A DNA stretch of 64,000 nucleotides from NCEH01 sp040049195 (GTDB lineage: Bacteria > Pseudomonadota > Alphaproteobacteria > Rhizobiales > Xanthobacteraceae): the NCBI RefSeq assembly GCF_040049195.1, contig NZ_JBDZDL010000003.1. One strand, written 5' to 3'. A program made the translations under genes and the position numbers. This document shows positions 50,723 through 59,815 of the stretch, in pieces. Each line of letters opens with the position of its first letter. Position 1 is the stretch's first letter. The notes below the pieces were generated by a model. It saw only the letters and a program-made list of their open reading frames with translations. It did no database searches and had not been told where the DNA came from.

Positions 50723-51748
50723 TCAGGCGGCCTTCTGTTCCTGCGCGCTGGTCCACTGGCCGAGGGCGGCGAGCGAATTCATGCGGGCACGGTGGGTGAA
50801 GGCGGCCTGCGCGGCGGCAACATTTTCCGCCTTGCCGGACCAGGCCTTCTGCGGCGCGGCCTGGAGGGCGCGGCCGTAGGAATAGGTGAGCTTCCAGGGC
50901 AGGCCGCCCAGCTTCACCATGGCGTCGAGATGGGCGGTGGCGTCCTCGTCCGACTGGCCGCCGGAGAGGAAGGCGATGCCCGGCACGGCGGACGGCACGC
51001 AGCTCTTGAGCACGCGCACGGTCTTTTCCGCCACGTCCTCGACCGAAGCCTGGGTGCGGGCCTTCTTGCCCGGCACGATCATGTTGGGCTTCAGCACCAT
51101 GCCTTCCAGGCGCACGCGCTGATAATACAGTTCCTCGAACACGGTCTTGAGGACCCATTCGGTGACTTCGTAGCAGCGGTCGATGCCGTGGTCGCCGTCC
51201 ATCAGCACTTCCGGCTCGACGATCGGGACGATCTTGTTTTCCTGGCACAGGGCCGCATAGCGGGCCAGCGCATGGGCATTGGCGCGCAGGGCGGTGTAGG
51301 TGGGGATGCCGGCGCCGATGTCGATCACCGCGCGCCACTTCGCGAACCGGGCGCCGAGGTCGTAATATTCCTTCAGCCGGCCGCCGAGGCCGTCGAGGCC
51401 CTCGGTGATGGTCTCGCCGGGGCAGAAGGCGAGGGGCTTGGCGCCCGCGTCCACCTTGATGCCGGGAATGGCGCCGGCATCCTGGATCAGTTGCACGAGG
51501 GGCGTGCCGTCCTTGGCCTTCTGGCGGATGGTCTCGTCGAACAGGATGACGCCGGAGATGTAGTCCTGCATCGCTTCCTTGGTGCGGAACATCAGCTCGC
51601 GATAATCGCGGCGATTGTCCTCGGTGTTCTCGACGCCGATGGCGTCGAACCGCTTCTTGATGGTGCTGGTGCTCTCGTCTGCGGCCAGGATGCCCTTGCC
51701 GTCGGCCACCATTTTCTGCGCGATCGCGTCAAGCTCAGCCGTCATCAT
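50723..51748 (-). CDS. Class I fructose-bisphosphate aldolase
   Basis: A 341-aa metal-independent aldolase that interconverts fructose-1,6-bisphosphate with GAP and DHAP. The Schiff-base lysine is in 'EGMVLKPNMIVPGKK'. 'GILAADESTSTIKKRFD' and 'GIAFLSGGQSDEDATAHLD' are signatures of the eukaryote-like class I family. The first ATG after GGGTGG is used. It is the last gene of the run tkt-gap-pgk-aldolase and is followed by a strong terminator. Confidence 0.94.
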   Translation of the reverse strand: MMTAELDAIAQKMVADGKGILAADESTSTIKKRFDAIGVENTEDNRRDYRELMFRTKEAMQDYISGVILFDETIRQKAKDGTPLVQLIQDAGAIPGIKVDAGAKPLAFCPGETITEGLDGLGGRLKEYYDLGARFAKWRAVIDIGAGIPTYTALRANAHALARYAALCQENKIVPIVEPEVLMDGDHGIDRCYEVTEWVLKTVFEELYYQRVRLEGMVLKPNMIVPGKKARTQASVEDVAEKTVRVLKSCVPSAVPGIAFLSGGQSDEDATAHLDAMVKLGGLPWKLTYSYGRALQAAPQKAWSGKAENVAAAQAAFTHRARMNSLAALGQWTSAQEQKAA

Positions 51749-51818
51749 TTCGTCCACCCATCTGAAAAGCCGCTTTTGCGGCCGATTTGACCCTGGAACC
51801 GATTTTAGCAAACACGCC

Positions 51819-53033
51819 TCAGCGGCGCAGCGCCTCCACGCCCGGCAGCGCCTTGCCTTCCAGCCATTCCAGGAACGCACCGCCGGCGGTCGAGACATAG
51901 GAGAAGTCGTCGGCCGCACCGGCGTGGTTCAGCGCCGCCACGGTATCACCGCCGCCGGCGACCGAGATCAGCCGCCCCTCGGTGGTGGCCTTGCCGACCG
52001 CCTGCGCCACCGCCACCGTCGCCGCATCGAACGGGGCCAGCTCGAACGCGCCGAACGGGCCGTTCCACACCACCGTCTTGACCGAGCCGAGCTTGCGCTT
52101 CACCAGCTCGACCGTGGCCGGGCCGGCATCGAGAATCATCTCGTCGGCGGCCACGTCGTCGATACCGGCGATGCGGTGCGGCGCGTGGGCGGCGAAGGTC
52201 TTCGCCACCACCGCATCCACCGGCAGCACGATCTCGCAGCCGCGCGCCTTGGCCTTTTCCAGAATGTCGCGGGCAGTCTCGGCGAGATCATGCTCGCACA
52301 GCGACTTGCCCACCGAATGGCCCTGCGCGGCCAGGAAGGTGTTGGCCATGCCGCCGGCGATCACCAGCACATCCACCTTGCGGCAGAGATTGCCCAGCAA
52401 TTCCAGCTTGGTGGAGACCTTCGCGCCGCCCACCACCGCGAGCACGGGGCGCTCGGGGGCTTCCAGCGCCTTGGTCAGGGCCTCGATCTCGCTCTGCATG
52501 GCCCGGCCGGCATAGGCCGGCAGCTTGTGGGCCAGGCCCTCGGTGGAGGCGTGGGCGCGGTGGGCGGTGGAGAAGCTGTCGTTTACATAGACGTCGCCGA
52601 GCGCGGCGAGCGCGCTGACGAAATCCGGCGCATTCTTTTCCTCACCCGCATGGAAGCGGGTGTTCTCCAGCACCAGCACCCCGCCCGCCGGCAGGTCGGC
52701 CACGGCGGCTTCCGCTTCCGGGCCGATGCATTCGCCCGCGAAGCGCACCGCGGCGCCGAGCCGCTCGCGCACCGCCGGCATGACGGCGGCCAGGGACTGG
52801 CTCTCGTCGCGGCCCTTGGGGCGGCCGAAATGGGAGATCAGGATCGCCCGCCCGCCGCTGCGGGTGATCTCCCGCACCGTCGGCTCGATGGCTCGGACGC
52901 GGGTGTCGTCGGTCACGCGGTCCCCGTCCATGGGGACGTTGAGATCGACGCGGACCAGCACGGTCTTTCCGGCGAGGTCCGCATCGTCGAGCGTGCGGAA
53001 GGCGGTGATGTCGGCATCGGCGACGGCGGTCAT
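51819..53033 (-). CDS. pgk: Phosphoglycerate kinase
   Basis: A 404-aa two-domain kinase making ATP and 3-phosphoglycerate from 1,3-bisphosphoglycerate, or the reverse. 'KTVLVRVDLNVPMDGDRVTD' and 'LISHFGRPKG' mark the triose site; 'VVGGAKVSTKLELLGNL' and 'VAGGGDTVAALNHAG' mark the nucleotide site. The second of two close ATGs is chosen because GGGAGG lies 7 nt before it but only 1 nt before the first. It lies 24 bp from gap. Confidence 0.96.
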   Translation of the reverse strand: MTAVADADITAFRTLDDADLAGKTVLVRVDLNVPMDGDRVTDDTRVRAIEPTVREITRSGGRAILISHFGRPKGRDESQSLAAVMPAVRERLGAAVRFAGECIGPEAEAAVADLPAGGVLVLENTRFHAGEEKNAPDFVSALAALGDVYVNDSFSTAHRAHASTEGLAHKLPAYAGRAMQSEIEALTKALEAPERPVLAVVGGAKVSTKLELLGNLCRKVDVLVIAGGMANTFLAAQGHSVGKSLCEHDLAETARDILEKAKARGCEIVLPVDAVVAKTFAAHAPHRIAGIDDVAADEMILDAGPATVELVKRKLGSVKTVVWNGPFGAFELAPFDAATVAVAQAVGKATTEGRLISVAGGGDTVAALNHAGAADDFSYVSTAGGAFLEWLEGKALPGVEALRR

Positions 53034-53057
53034 GGGCATGCCTCCCTCACCCGCCGA

Positions 53058-54065
53058 TCAGCCGAGCTTTCCGAGCGCGACCGCCGTGTCCGCCATGCGG
53101 TTCGAGAAGCCCCATTCATTGTCGTACCAGGAGAGAACGCGCACCAGCGTGCCGTCCATCACCTTGGTCTGGTCCATGTGGAAGGTGGAGGAATGGGGAT
53201 CGTGGTTGAAGTCGATGGAGACGTTGGGGGCCAGCGTATAGTTCAGCACGCCCTTCAACTCGTTCTCGGCGGCGCGCTTGATGGCCTCGTTGATCTCGGC
53301 GACCGTGGTCGCGCGCTTGGCGACGAACTTGAGGTCGATGACCGATACGTTGGGGGTCGGCACGCGGATCGAGACGCCGTCCAGCTTGCCGTTCAGCTCC
53401 GGCAGCACCAGGCCCACCGCCTTGGCGGCGCCGGTGGAGGTCGGGATCATGGAGAGGGCGGCAGCGCGGGCGCGGTAGAGGTCCTTGTGCACCTGGTCCA
53501 GCGAGGGCTGGTCGTTGGTGTAGGAGTGCACCGTGGTCATGAAGCCGTGCTGGATGCCGACGGCATCGTTCAGCACCTTCGCCACCGGGGCGAGGCAATT
53601 GGTGGTGCAGGAGGCGTTGGAGACCACGACATGCTCGCCCGTGAGCTTCTCGTGATTGACACCGTAGACCACCGTGATGTCGGCGCCTTCGGCCGGGGCC
53701 GAGACCAGCACGCGCTTCGCGCCCGCGGTCAGATGGGCCGAGGCCTTCTCCTTGCTGGTGAAGATGCCGGTGCATTCAAGCGCGATGTCGACGCCCAGCT
53801 CCTTGTGGGGCAGCTGCGCGGGGTCGCGCACGGCGGTCACCTTGATCTTGCCCTGGCCGCAATCGATCGTGTCGCCGTCCACCACCACTTCCGCGGGGAA
53901 GCGGCCGTGCACGCTGTCGAAGCGCAGCAGATGGGCATTGGTCTCGACGGGGGCGAGGTCGTTGATGGCCACGACCTGGATGTCGGTGCGACCCGATTCG
54001 ATGATGGCGCGCAGCACGTTGCGTCCGATACGACCGAAACCGTTGATGGCCACCTTCACCGTCAT
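53058..54065 (-). CDS. gap: Type I glyceraldehyde-3-phosphate dehydrogenase
   Basis: A 335-aa NAD(P)-dependent enzyme. The nucleotide loop is 'INGFGRIGRNVLRAI'. The catalytic cysteine is Cys153 in 'ASCTTNCLAP', with the partner His in the 'HSYTNDQ' region. 'WYDNEWGFSNRM' ends the family signature. The Shine-Dalgarno GGAGGAAG supports the ATG. It is expressed with pgk and aldolase; glycolytic, gluconeogenic or Calvin-cycle use cannot be separated from sequence. Confidence 0.96.
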   Translation of the reverse strand: MTVKVAINGFGRIGRNVLRAIIESGRTDIQVVAINDLAPVETNAHLLRFDSVHGRFPAEVVVDGDTIDCGQGKIKVTAVRDPAQLPHKELGVDIALECTGIFTSKEKASAHLTAGAKRVLVSAPAEGADITVVYGVNHEKLTGEHVVVSNASCTTNCLAPVAKVLNDAVGIQHGFMTTVHSYTNDQPSLDQVHKDLYRARAAALSMIPTSTGAAKAVGLVLPELNGKLDGVSIRVPTPNVSVIDLKFVAKRATTVAEINEAIKRAAENELKGVLNYTLAPNVSIDFNHDPHSSTFHMDQTKVMDGTLVRVLSWYDNEWGFSNRMADTAVALGKLG

Positions 54066-54232
54066 GTCTTCCTCCATTGGCCGACCCTTCAGGCCGGTGC
54101 CATATCTTGACCACTTACGACGCCGCACCCGCGCGCCGCGCTATTCTTTCCCGGGCCCGCGTGCGGCCCCACCAATTGGAGTGCCGCATCCTCCCCCAAG
54201 GGTGCGGCGCTCATAAGACAGCGCCTTGCGGC

Positions 54233-56221
54233 TCAATCCTGGCGCAGCTGCGCCAATGCCGCGGCAACCACGGCCTCAGCCGTAATGCCGAAGTGCTTGT
54301 ACAGTTCCTTTGCCGGGGCGCTGGCGCCGAAGCTGCTCATGCCGATGAAGGCGGCATCCGAGCCGATGATCGCGTCCCAGCCCATGCGGATGGCGGCTTC
54401 GATGCCGACCTTGGCCGGGGCGTCGCCGATCACGGCGCGCCGTTCCGCCGCAGGGCGGGCGAGGAAAAGCTCGAACGAGGGCACCGAGACCACGCGGGTC
54501 GCGACGCCCTGCGCTTCCAGCAGCTTCTGCGCCTCGACCGCGAGCGAGACTTCCGAGCCGGTGGCGAACAGCGAGACCTGGGCCTCCCCCGAGGCGGGGC
54601 TGATCTCATAGGCGCCTTCCGCCGAGCGGTTGGCATCGTCGGTGGAGCGCAGCAGCGGGAGGTTCTGGCGCGAAAGAATGAGCGCGCTCGGCCGGTCCTT
54701 GGCCTTGAGCGCGATTTCCCAGGCTTCCGCCGTCTCCACCGTATCGGCCGGGCGCAGCACCAGCAGGTCGGGAATGGCGCGCAGGGCGGCGAGATGCTCC
54801 ACCGGCTGGTGGGTGGGGCCGTCCTCGCCGAGGCCGATGGAATCGTGCGTCAGCACGTGGATCGCCTGCGTCCCCATCAGCGCCGCGAGGCGGATCGCGG
54901 GGCGGGAATAATCGGAGAACACCAGGAAGGTGCCGGAATAAGGAATGATGCCGCCGTGCAGCGCCAGGCCGTTCATGGCGGCGGCCATGCCGTGCTCGCG
55001 CACGCCCCAATGGACGAAGGTGCCGGCGAAATCGTCCGGCGAAATTGCCTTCATGCCCTTGGCGCGGGTGTTGTTGGAGCCGGTCAGGTCGGCGGAGCCG
55101 CCGAGCATCTCGGGCACCACCGGGGTGAGGGCGTCCAGCACGATCTCGGAGGATTTGCGGGTCGCGACCGCGCCGCCGTCCGCCACCGCCTTGGCCTTGG
55201 CCGCCTTCACCGCCGCGTCGAGCGCAGCCGGCAGGATGCCGGAGACGCGGCGCTCAAACTCGGCCTTGTCGTCGGCGGGCAGCGCGGCGAGGCGCTCGGC
55301 CCAGGCGCCGCGGGCAGCGGCGCCGCGGGCGGCGGCTTCCGCCCAGGCCTTGCGCGCATCGTCCGGGATCTCGAACGCGCCGGCTTCCCAGCCGAGCGCG
55401 GCGCGGGTCGCGGCGATCTCGGCGGCGCCGAGCGGCGAGCCGTGGGCCTTTTCCGAACCCGCCTTGGCGGGCGAGCCGAAGCCGATGGTGGTGCGGCAGG
55501 CGATCAGGGTCGGCCGGTCCGAGGCCTTGGCGGCCTCGAGCGCCGCGCGGATGGCGACCGGATCGTGCCCGTCCACGCGCGTCGTCGCCCAATTGGAGGC
55601 GGCGAAGCGGGCGAGCTGGTCGGTCGAGCCGGAGATCGAGGTGGCGCCGTCGATGGAGATGCGGTTGTCGTCCCACATGACGATCAGCTTGGAGAGCTTC
55701 ATGTGGCCGGCGAGGTCGATGGCCTCCTGGCTGATGCCTTCCATGAGATCGCCGTCGGAGGCGAGCACGTAGGTATAGTGGTCCACGACCGAGGCGCCGA
55801 AGCGGGCGGCCATCAGGCGCTCGCCCATGGCCATGCCGACGGCGGTGGAGATGCCCTGGCCGAGCGGGCCGGTGGTGGTCTCGATGCCGGGGGTGACGAA
55901 ATTCTCGGGATGCCCCGGCGTCAGCGAGCCGAGCTGCCGGAAGCGCTTGATCTCGTCGATGCTTACGCCGTCCACGCCGAGCAGGTGCAGCAGCGCGTAC
56001 AACAGCATGGAGCCATGGCCGGCGGAGAGGACGAAGCGGTCGCGGTCGGGCCATTTGGGATCGGCCGGATCGAACTTGATGATGTCGGAAAACAGGACCG
56101 TGGCGATGTCGGCGGCGCCCATGGGCAGGCCAGGATGACCGGAATTCGCGGCTTCCACGGCGTCAATGGCGAGGAAGCGGATGGCGTTGGCCATGCGGTC
56201 ATGGCGTTCGCGACTGGACAT
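54233..56221 (-). CDS. tkt: Transketolase
   Basis: A 662-aa thiamine-diphosphate enzyme of the pentose phosphate (and Calvin) pathway. The N-terminal ThDP domain has 'AANSGHPGLPMGAADIATVL' and the ThDP/metal motif 'ASDGDLMEGISQEAIDLAG'. The pyrimidine domain has 'GVREHGMAAAMNGLALHGG' with the catalytic Glu. The C-terminal domain has 'GIEAAIRMGWDAIIG'. ATG 56221 is preferred to an in-frame TTG three codons earlier. It heads the run tkt-gap-pgk-aldolase; the 167-bp gap to gap has a GC-rich hairpin (about 54182-54210) without a T-run. Confidence 0.95.
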   Translation of the reverse strand: MSSRERHDRMANAIRFLAIDAVEAANSGHPGLPMGAADIATVLFSDIIKFDPADPKWPDRDRFVLSAGHGSMLLYALLHLLGVDGVSIDEIKRFRQLGSLTPGHPENFVTPGIETTTGPLGQGISTAVGMAMGERLMAARFGASVVDHYTYVLASDGDLMEGISQEAIDLAGHMKLSKLIVMWDDNRISIDGATSISGSTDQLARFAASNWATTRVDGHDPVAIRAALEAAKASDRPTLIACRTTIGFGSPAKAGSEKAHGSPLGAAEIAATRAALGWEAGAFEIPDDARKAWAEAAARGAAARGAWAERLAALPADDKAEFERRVSGILPAALDAAVKAAKAKAVADGGAVATRKSSEIVLDALTPVVPEMLGGSADLTGSNNTRAKGMKAISPDDFAGTFVHWGVREHGMAAAMNGLALHGGIIPYSGTFLVFSDYSRPAIRLAALMGTQAIHVLTHDSIGLGEDGPTHQPVEHLAALRAIPDLLVLRPADTVETAEAWEIALKAKDRPSALILSRQNLPLLRSTDDANRSAEGAYEISPASGEAQVSLFATGSEVSLAVEAQKLLEAQGVATRVVSVPSFELFLARPAAERRAVIGDAPAKVGIEAAIRMGWDAIIGSDAAFIGMSSFGASAPAKELYKHFGITAEAVVAAALAQLRQD

Positions 56222-56494
56222 ACGGGGCAAGTCTCCGGCGCCGAGGGCGCCCTTATGGGCAACGAGGCCGAGCGGCAGATGCCGCGGCGCGGCAGTGATA
56301 GCAGCGCTGCCTCGGGTGTCAAACGCAGCGGAAGTCGTAGGTCAAGGGATCCTGCATCCAGCGGGCCGCGCCGGATGGTCGCGCCCGCGAGGCGCGCGCT
56401 GTTGCCATTTGTTCGCAAAGGCATTTTCCCGCAGCGCGATCGGCGGGCGAAATCGCAGCGCGGCGGGCGAAATTTGGCCGATAATGTCGCAGGT

Positions 56495-57067
56495 TTATTT
56501 GCCGGCCTTGGCCAGAAGGGTGCGCAGCGAGTCCCGTCCGCCGCCCCATTGCACGTCCGCGATGCGCCAGCCGGCGCTGGTGCGCACCACCTTGTAGACG
56601 ATCGATTTGTTCTCGTCGAAATTCTGGAACTGCGCGGTCACCAGCGCCTCGCCCGGCGATACCGCCTTGGTCTGGTAGGTGACCGGAGACAGTTCAAAAT
56701 CCTGTCCGTCGATGAAGGGATCGAAATCGAGGCGGGGCGCGGCCCGCTTGGCATCCGCCACCAGCAGCTTCGCCAGGGTCGGATCGAAATAGGCCTTGGT
56801 GGTGGCCGGGTCGTTATAGTCGAAGCTCACCGCCGTCTCGGGCGCGGTGTCGAAATAATTCTGATACAGCGCGCGCACGACGGCGTCCGCCGCCTGGCCG
56901 GCCTGCGCCGAGGCGGGCGTGGGCTTGGCGCCCTGCGCCGCCGCCGGCAGCGCGTGCGTCCATACCGCGACCAGCATGGCGGCGATCACCAGCAGGACGT
57001 GCCCCGCCATCCGCTTTCCGCGCCCCGCCGCGCCAGTGCGCGCCGTGTCGTTCCCCGTTTCGCCCAT
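56495..57067 (-). CDS. Secreted DUF3828-like protein
   Basis: A 190-aa exported protein. A signal peptide 'GHVLLVIAAMLVAVWTHALP' ends near 'AAAQG'. The mature part has 'VVRALYQNYFDTAPETAVSF' and 'SIVYKVVRTSAGWRIADVQW', a small NTF2/cystatin-like fold pattern as in DUF3828. Function unknown. GGGTGGGA precedes the chosen ATG; an ATG five codons earlier is possible. It is divergent from the DUF4164-zapA unit. The 273-bp stretch between it and tkt has a 13-bp direct repeat CGGCGGGCGAAAT (about 56446 and 56465) and no gene. Confidence 0.75.
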   Translation of the reverse strand: MGETGNDTARTGAAGRGKRMAGHVLLVIAAMLVAVWTHALPAAAQGAKPTPASAQAGQAADAVVRALYQNYFDTAPETAVSFDYNDPATTKAYFDPTLAKLLVADAKRAAPRLDFDPFIDGQDFELSPVTYQTKAVSPGEALVTAQFQNFDENKSIVYKVVRTSAGWRIADVQWGGGRDSLRTLLAKAGK

Positions 57068-57241
57068 CGCGTTCCCACCCATCGCGCCCTGATTCAGTCA
57101 TGCCGTGCGTCCGCGCGGCCGGGCCTTCGGCAGCGGGTTTTGCCCCGTCTGCCGGCCCGTGGTCTCTTGCTCGCCCTAATTCCCGTTGACAAGTGGCAAG
57201 ATGGCTCTGTTTTCGCTCCGACTCAGCTACACTCGAATTTC

Positions 57242-57544
57242 ATGTACGCCTTGAAGCAACGCCCGGCTGAGACTGGACCCATCGAAACGGCAACGCAGCG
57301 CCTGCATGCCGCGCTCGATGCCTTGACCGACGCGCTGGAGCGGCGGCGCGATGCCGATCGCCATCAGCAGGCGTTGCTGGCGCAGCTCCATGCCATGGGG
57401 AACGACCGCGCCCGCCTCGCCGAGGAGCTGGACGGCGCGCGCGAGAAGGTGGCGGAGCTGGGCGAGGTGGCGCAGGAAGTCACGCGGCGCCTGGATGTGG
57501 CCATGAGCACGATCCGCGACGTGCTCGCGACCCACGGCGGATAA
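57242..57544 (+). CDS. DUF4164 coiled-coil protein
   Basis: A 100-aa almost fully helical protein with heptad-type spacing from about residue 15 to 95 ('LDALTDALERRRDADRHQQA', 'LAEELDGAREKVAELGEVAQ'). DUF4164 proteins are typically encoded just before zapA in Hyphomicrobiales. Proximity (1 bp to zapA) suggests a cell-division-linked role, unproven. A consensus TTGACA -35 box lies at 57186-57191, though no good -10 follows. Confidence 0.85.
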   Translation: MYALKQRPAETGPIETATQRLHAALDALTDALERRRDADRHQQALLAQLHAMGNDRARLAEELDGAREKVAELGEVAQEVTRRLDVAMSTIRDVLATHGG

Positions 57545-57545
57545 T

Positions 57546-57929
57546 ATGGCGCAAGTCAGCGTCACCATTGCGGGCCGCTATTATCGCATGGCCTGCGACG
57601 AGGGGCAGGAAGAGCATCTCATCCGCCTCGCCCGCGACATCGACAGCCGGATCGCCCAATTGCGCACCGCCTTCGGCGAGATCGGCGACCAGCGGCTCAC
57701 CGTCATGGCCGCCGTCACCATTGCCGACGAGCTGGCCGAGGCGCGCAACCGCATCCGCGCGCTGGAAAGCGACATCGAAGGCCAGCGCGATGCGCGCGCC
57801 TCCGCGCTCGCCCGCATGGAAGCAAGCGAGGAGGCGGTCGCCCGCTCCATCGACGAGGTGGCCGAGCGCCTGGAAAAGCTCGCCCGCGAGGTCGGCCCGG
57901 CGCCCACCGCCAATGTGGGCATGGGCTGA
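57546..57929 (+). CDS. zapA: Cell division protein ZapA
   Basis: A 127-aa FtsZ-ring-stabilising protein. The N-terminal globular part is 'VSVTIAGRYYRMACDEGQEE', with the family 'H-L-x-x-L-A-x-x-I-D' in 'HLIRLARDIDSRIAQLR'. It is followed by a coiled coil (about 65-115). It follows DUF4164 by 1 bp and precedes 6S RNA and 5-FCL, a gene order kept across proteobacteria. Confidence 0.93.
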   Translation: MAQVSVTIAGRYYRMACDEGQEEHLIRLARDIDSRIAQLRTAFGEIGDQRLTVMAAVTIADELAEARNRIRALESDIEGQRDARASALARMEASEEAVARSIDEVAERLEKLAREVGPAPTANVGMG

Positions 57930-58010
57930 TCCGCCAACCGGCGGTTCTCGGGTTAAGCACGCGTGTTTGTTACCTGGGTAAATTTCAAACCGCCCCTGGC
58001 GTCCGGGGCG

Positions 58011-58150
58011 CGGCGGGCCTACATTCAGTCGGCGGGGCTGTGGGGTTCGTTAGGAGAACATTCCCCGGGGCCTTATCGATCCTTAAGGGAGCTGTACCTG
58101 ACCTTGCCCGTGGGCTTGGCCATACGGCGCCCACCTACGCTGTAGGTTTC
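58011..58150 (+). ncRNA. ssrS: 6S RNA (SsrS), ends approximate
   Basis: The 258-bp gap between zapA and 5-FCL is where ssrS lies in most proteobacteria. The sequence forms a long closing stem: GGGCCTACA at 58015-58023 pairs with TGTAGGTTT at 58141-58149 (six Watson-Crick and three G-U pairs). Internal GC-rich stems leave open central regions, as expected for a promoter-mimic that binds sigma-70 RNA polymerase. A small hairpin CCTAC-GCT... GTAGG can form at the 3' side. The exact ends are not known. Confidence 0.7.
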
Positions 58151-58187
58151 CCGGGATCGACCTCCGACGGCTTTTGCGGCTCCGCAC

Positions 58188-58841
58188 ATGACTTTTTCGC
58201 TGTCCCCTTCCGATACCATTGCCCACGGCGCGGACGATCCCGCGTCGAAGCGCGACGCGGCCGAACGGCGGGAGGAGAAGTCCGCCCTGCGCCGCGCGGC
58301 GCTCGCCCGGCGCGCCGCCATGGGCGAAGAGGCACGCTCCCACGCCTCCCAGCGCGCGGCGCTCAATGCCATGTCGCTGCTGGAAAACGTGCGGGGCCGC
58401 GTCGTTTCGCTGTTTGCGCCTTTCCGCGACGAAATCGATACCGCTCCGCTTGCCGCTCTGCTGTGGGATGCCGGCGCGATCGTCGCGCTTCCCGTGGTGC
58501 TGAGCCGGGACGAACCCTTGCTGTTCCGCCGCTGGCAGGCGGGCGATGCGCTCGACCTCGTGGGCGGCTACCGCATTCCGACGCCCGCGTCCCACGCGCC
58601 CGAACTGGTGCCGCAGGATCTCATCGTGCCGCTCGCGGCGTTCGATGCGCGCGGCTTCCGCATCGGCTATGGCGCGGGCCATTACGACCGCACCCTTGCC
58701 GGTTTGCGCGCGCGGGGCCCGGTGCGGGCCTTCGGCTATGCGTTTTCCTGCCAGGAAGTGCCGCAGGTGCCCGAAGAGCCCCATGACGAAAGGGTGGACG
58801 GGATGATAACGGAGGCGGGGGTTTTTCTCTGCGGCGGTTGA
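58188..58841 (+). CDS. 5-formyltetrahydrofolate cyclo-ligase
   Basis: A 217-aa enzyme turning 5-formyl-THF into 5,10-methenyl-THF with ATP. The N-terminal Lys/Arg-rich 'EKSALRRAALARRAAM' and the C-terminal motif 'FRIGYGAGHYDRTLA' (GYGxGxYDR) are diagnostic. The first 30 residues extend beyond most relatives. It follows 6S RNA and may be read through from it, as in enterobacteria. It is 9 bp from the YmdB-like gene. Confidence 0.92.
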   Translation: MTFSLSPSDTIAHGADDPASKRDAAERREEKSALRRAALARRAAMGEEARSHASQRAALNAMSLLENVRGRVVSLFAPFRDEIDTAPLAALLWDAGAIVALPVVLSRDEPLLFRRWQAGDALDLVGGYRIPTPASHAPELVPQDLIVPLAAFDARGFRIGYGAGHYDRTLAGLRARGPVRAFGYAFSCQEVPQVPEEPHDERVDGMITEAGVFLCGG

Positions 58842-58850
58842 GCGGTCGAT

Positions 58851-59675
58851 ATGCGCATTCTGTTCCTGGGTGATGTGGTGGGTCGGCCCGGCCGCGATGC
58901 CCTGACCTCCCGCCTGCCGGGCCTCATCGCCCAATGGCAATTGGATCTCGTGGTGGTCAATGGCGAGAATGCCGCGGGCGGCTTCGGCATCACCGAATCC
59001 ATCTATGAAGATTTCCGCGCCGCCGGGGCCGATGCCGTGACGCTCGGCAACCACGCCTTCGACCAGCGCGAGGCGCTGGTGTTCATCGAGCGGGTGGACC
59101 GGCTGGTGCGCCCGGCGAATTATCCGGCCGGCACGCCGGGGCGCGGCGCCATCCTGGTGGAAGCCAAGAACGGTGCCCGCGTGCTGGTGGCCAACATCAT
59201 GGGGCGCACCTTCATGGACCCCATGGACGACCCCTTCGCCGCGCTCGACCGGGTGCTGGAAGGCGCGGAGCTGGGCCACATGGTGGATGCGGTGGTGATC
59301 GACTTCCATGCCGAGACCACCAGCGAGAAGCAGGCGTTCGGCCATTATTGCGACGGCCGCGCCACCCTGGTGGTGGGCACGCACACCCATGTGCCCACCG
59401 CCGATCACCGCATCCTCACTGGCGGCACCGCCTTCTGCACCGATGTCGGCATGTGCGGGGCCTATGACGGCGTGATCGGCATGGAAAAGGAGGAACCGCT
59501 GCGGCGCTTCACGCGCAAGATCGGTTCCGGCCGGTTCGAGCCGGCCTCCGGCCCCGCCAGCCTTTCGGGCCTGGCGGTGGAGACCGATGACCGCACGGGG
59601 CTTGCGGTGAAGGTGTCTGCCGTGCGCCTCGGCGGGGTGCTTGAGGAGGCCCGGCCGGGCTTCTGGGAAAATTGA
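58851..59675 (+). CDS. YmdB-like metallophosphoesterase (TIGR00282)
   Basis: A 274-aa binuclear-metal phosphodiesterase. Metal-site motifs are 'GDVVGRPGRDA', 'VVNGENAAGGFGI', 'GNHAFDQ', 'DFHAETTSEK' and 'GTHTHVPTAD'. Bacillus YmdB hydrolyses 2',3'-cyclic nucleotides and affects RNA turnover and biofilm. All ligands are present. It is probably in one unit with 5-FCL. The function in Alphaproteobacteria is little studied. Confidence 0.9.
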   Translation: MRILFLGDVVGRPGRDALTSRLPGLIAQWQLDLVVVNGENAAGGFGITESIYEDFRAAGADAVTLGNHAFDQREALVFIERVDRLVRPANYPAGTPGRGAILVEAKNGARVLVANIMGRTFMDPMDDPFAALDRVLEGAELGHMVDAVVIDFHAETTSEKQAFGHYCDGRATLVVGTHTHVPTADHRILTGGTAFCTDVGMCGAYDGVIGMEKEEPLRRFTRKIGSGRFEPASGPASLSGLAVETDDRTGLAVKVSAVRLGGVLEEARPGFWEN

Positions 59676-59815
59676 CGAAGCGGAATCCTTGAGGGGCTTC
59701 CTTGCCCTTCGCCCACCCGCCGACCTATAAGGCCGGCTCCATACAAGAAGGCCCGGCTCGAGCGGCGCCCCGATGGGCGCGCGGAGGTGAGGCCGAACAG
59801 AAATCGGAGGCGGTC

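Noticed and set aside
56440..56480. CRISPR-like repeats in the tkt-DUF3828 gap
   Set aside because: Only two copies of a 13-bp direct repeat with no spacer structure.
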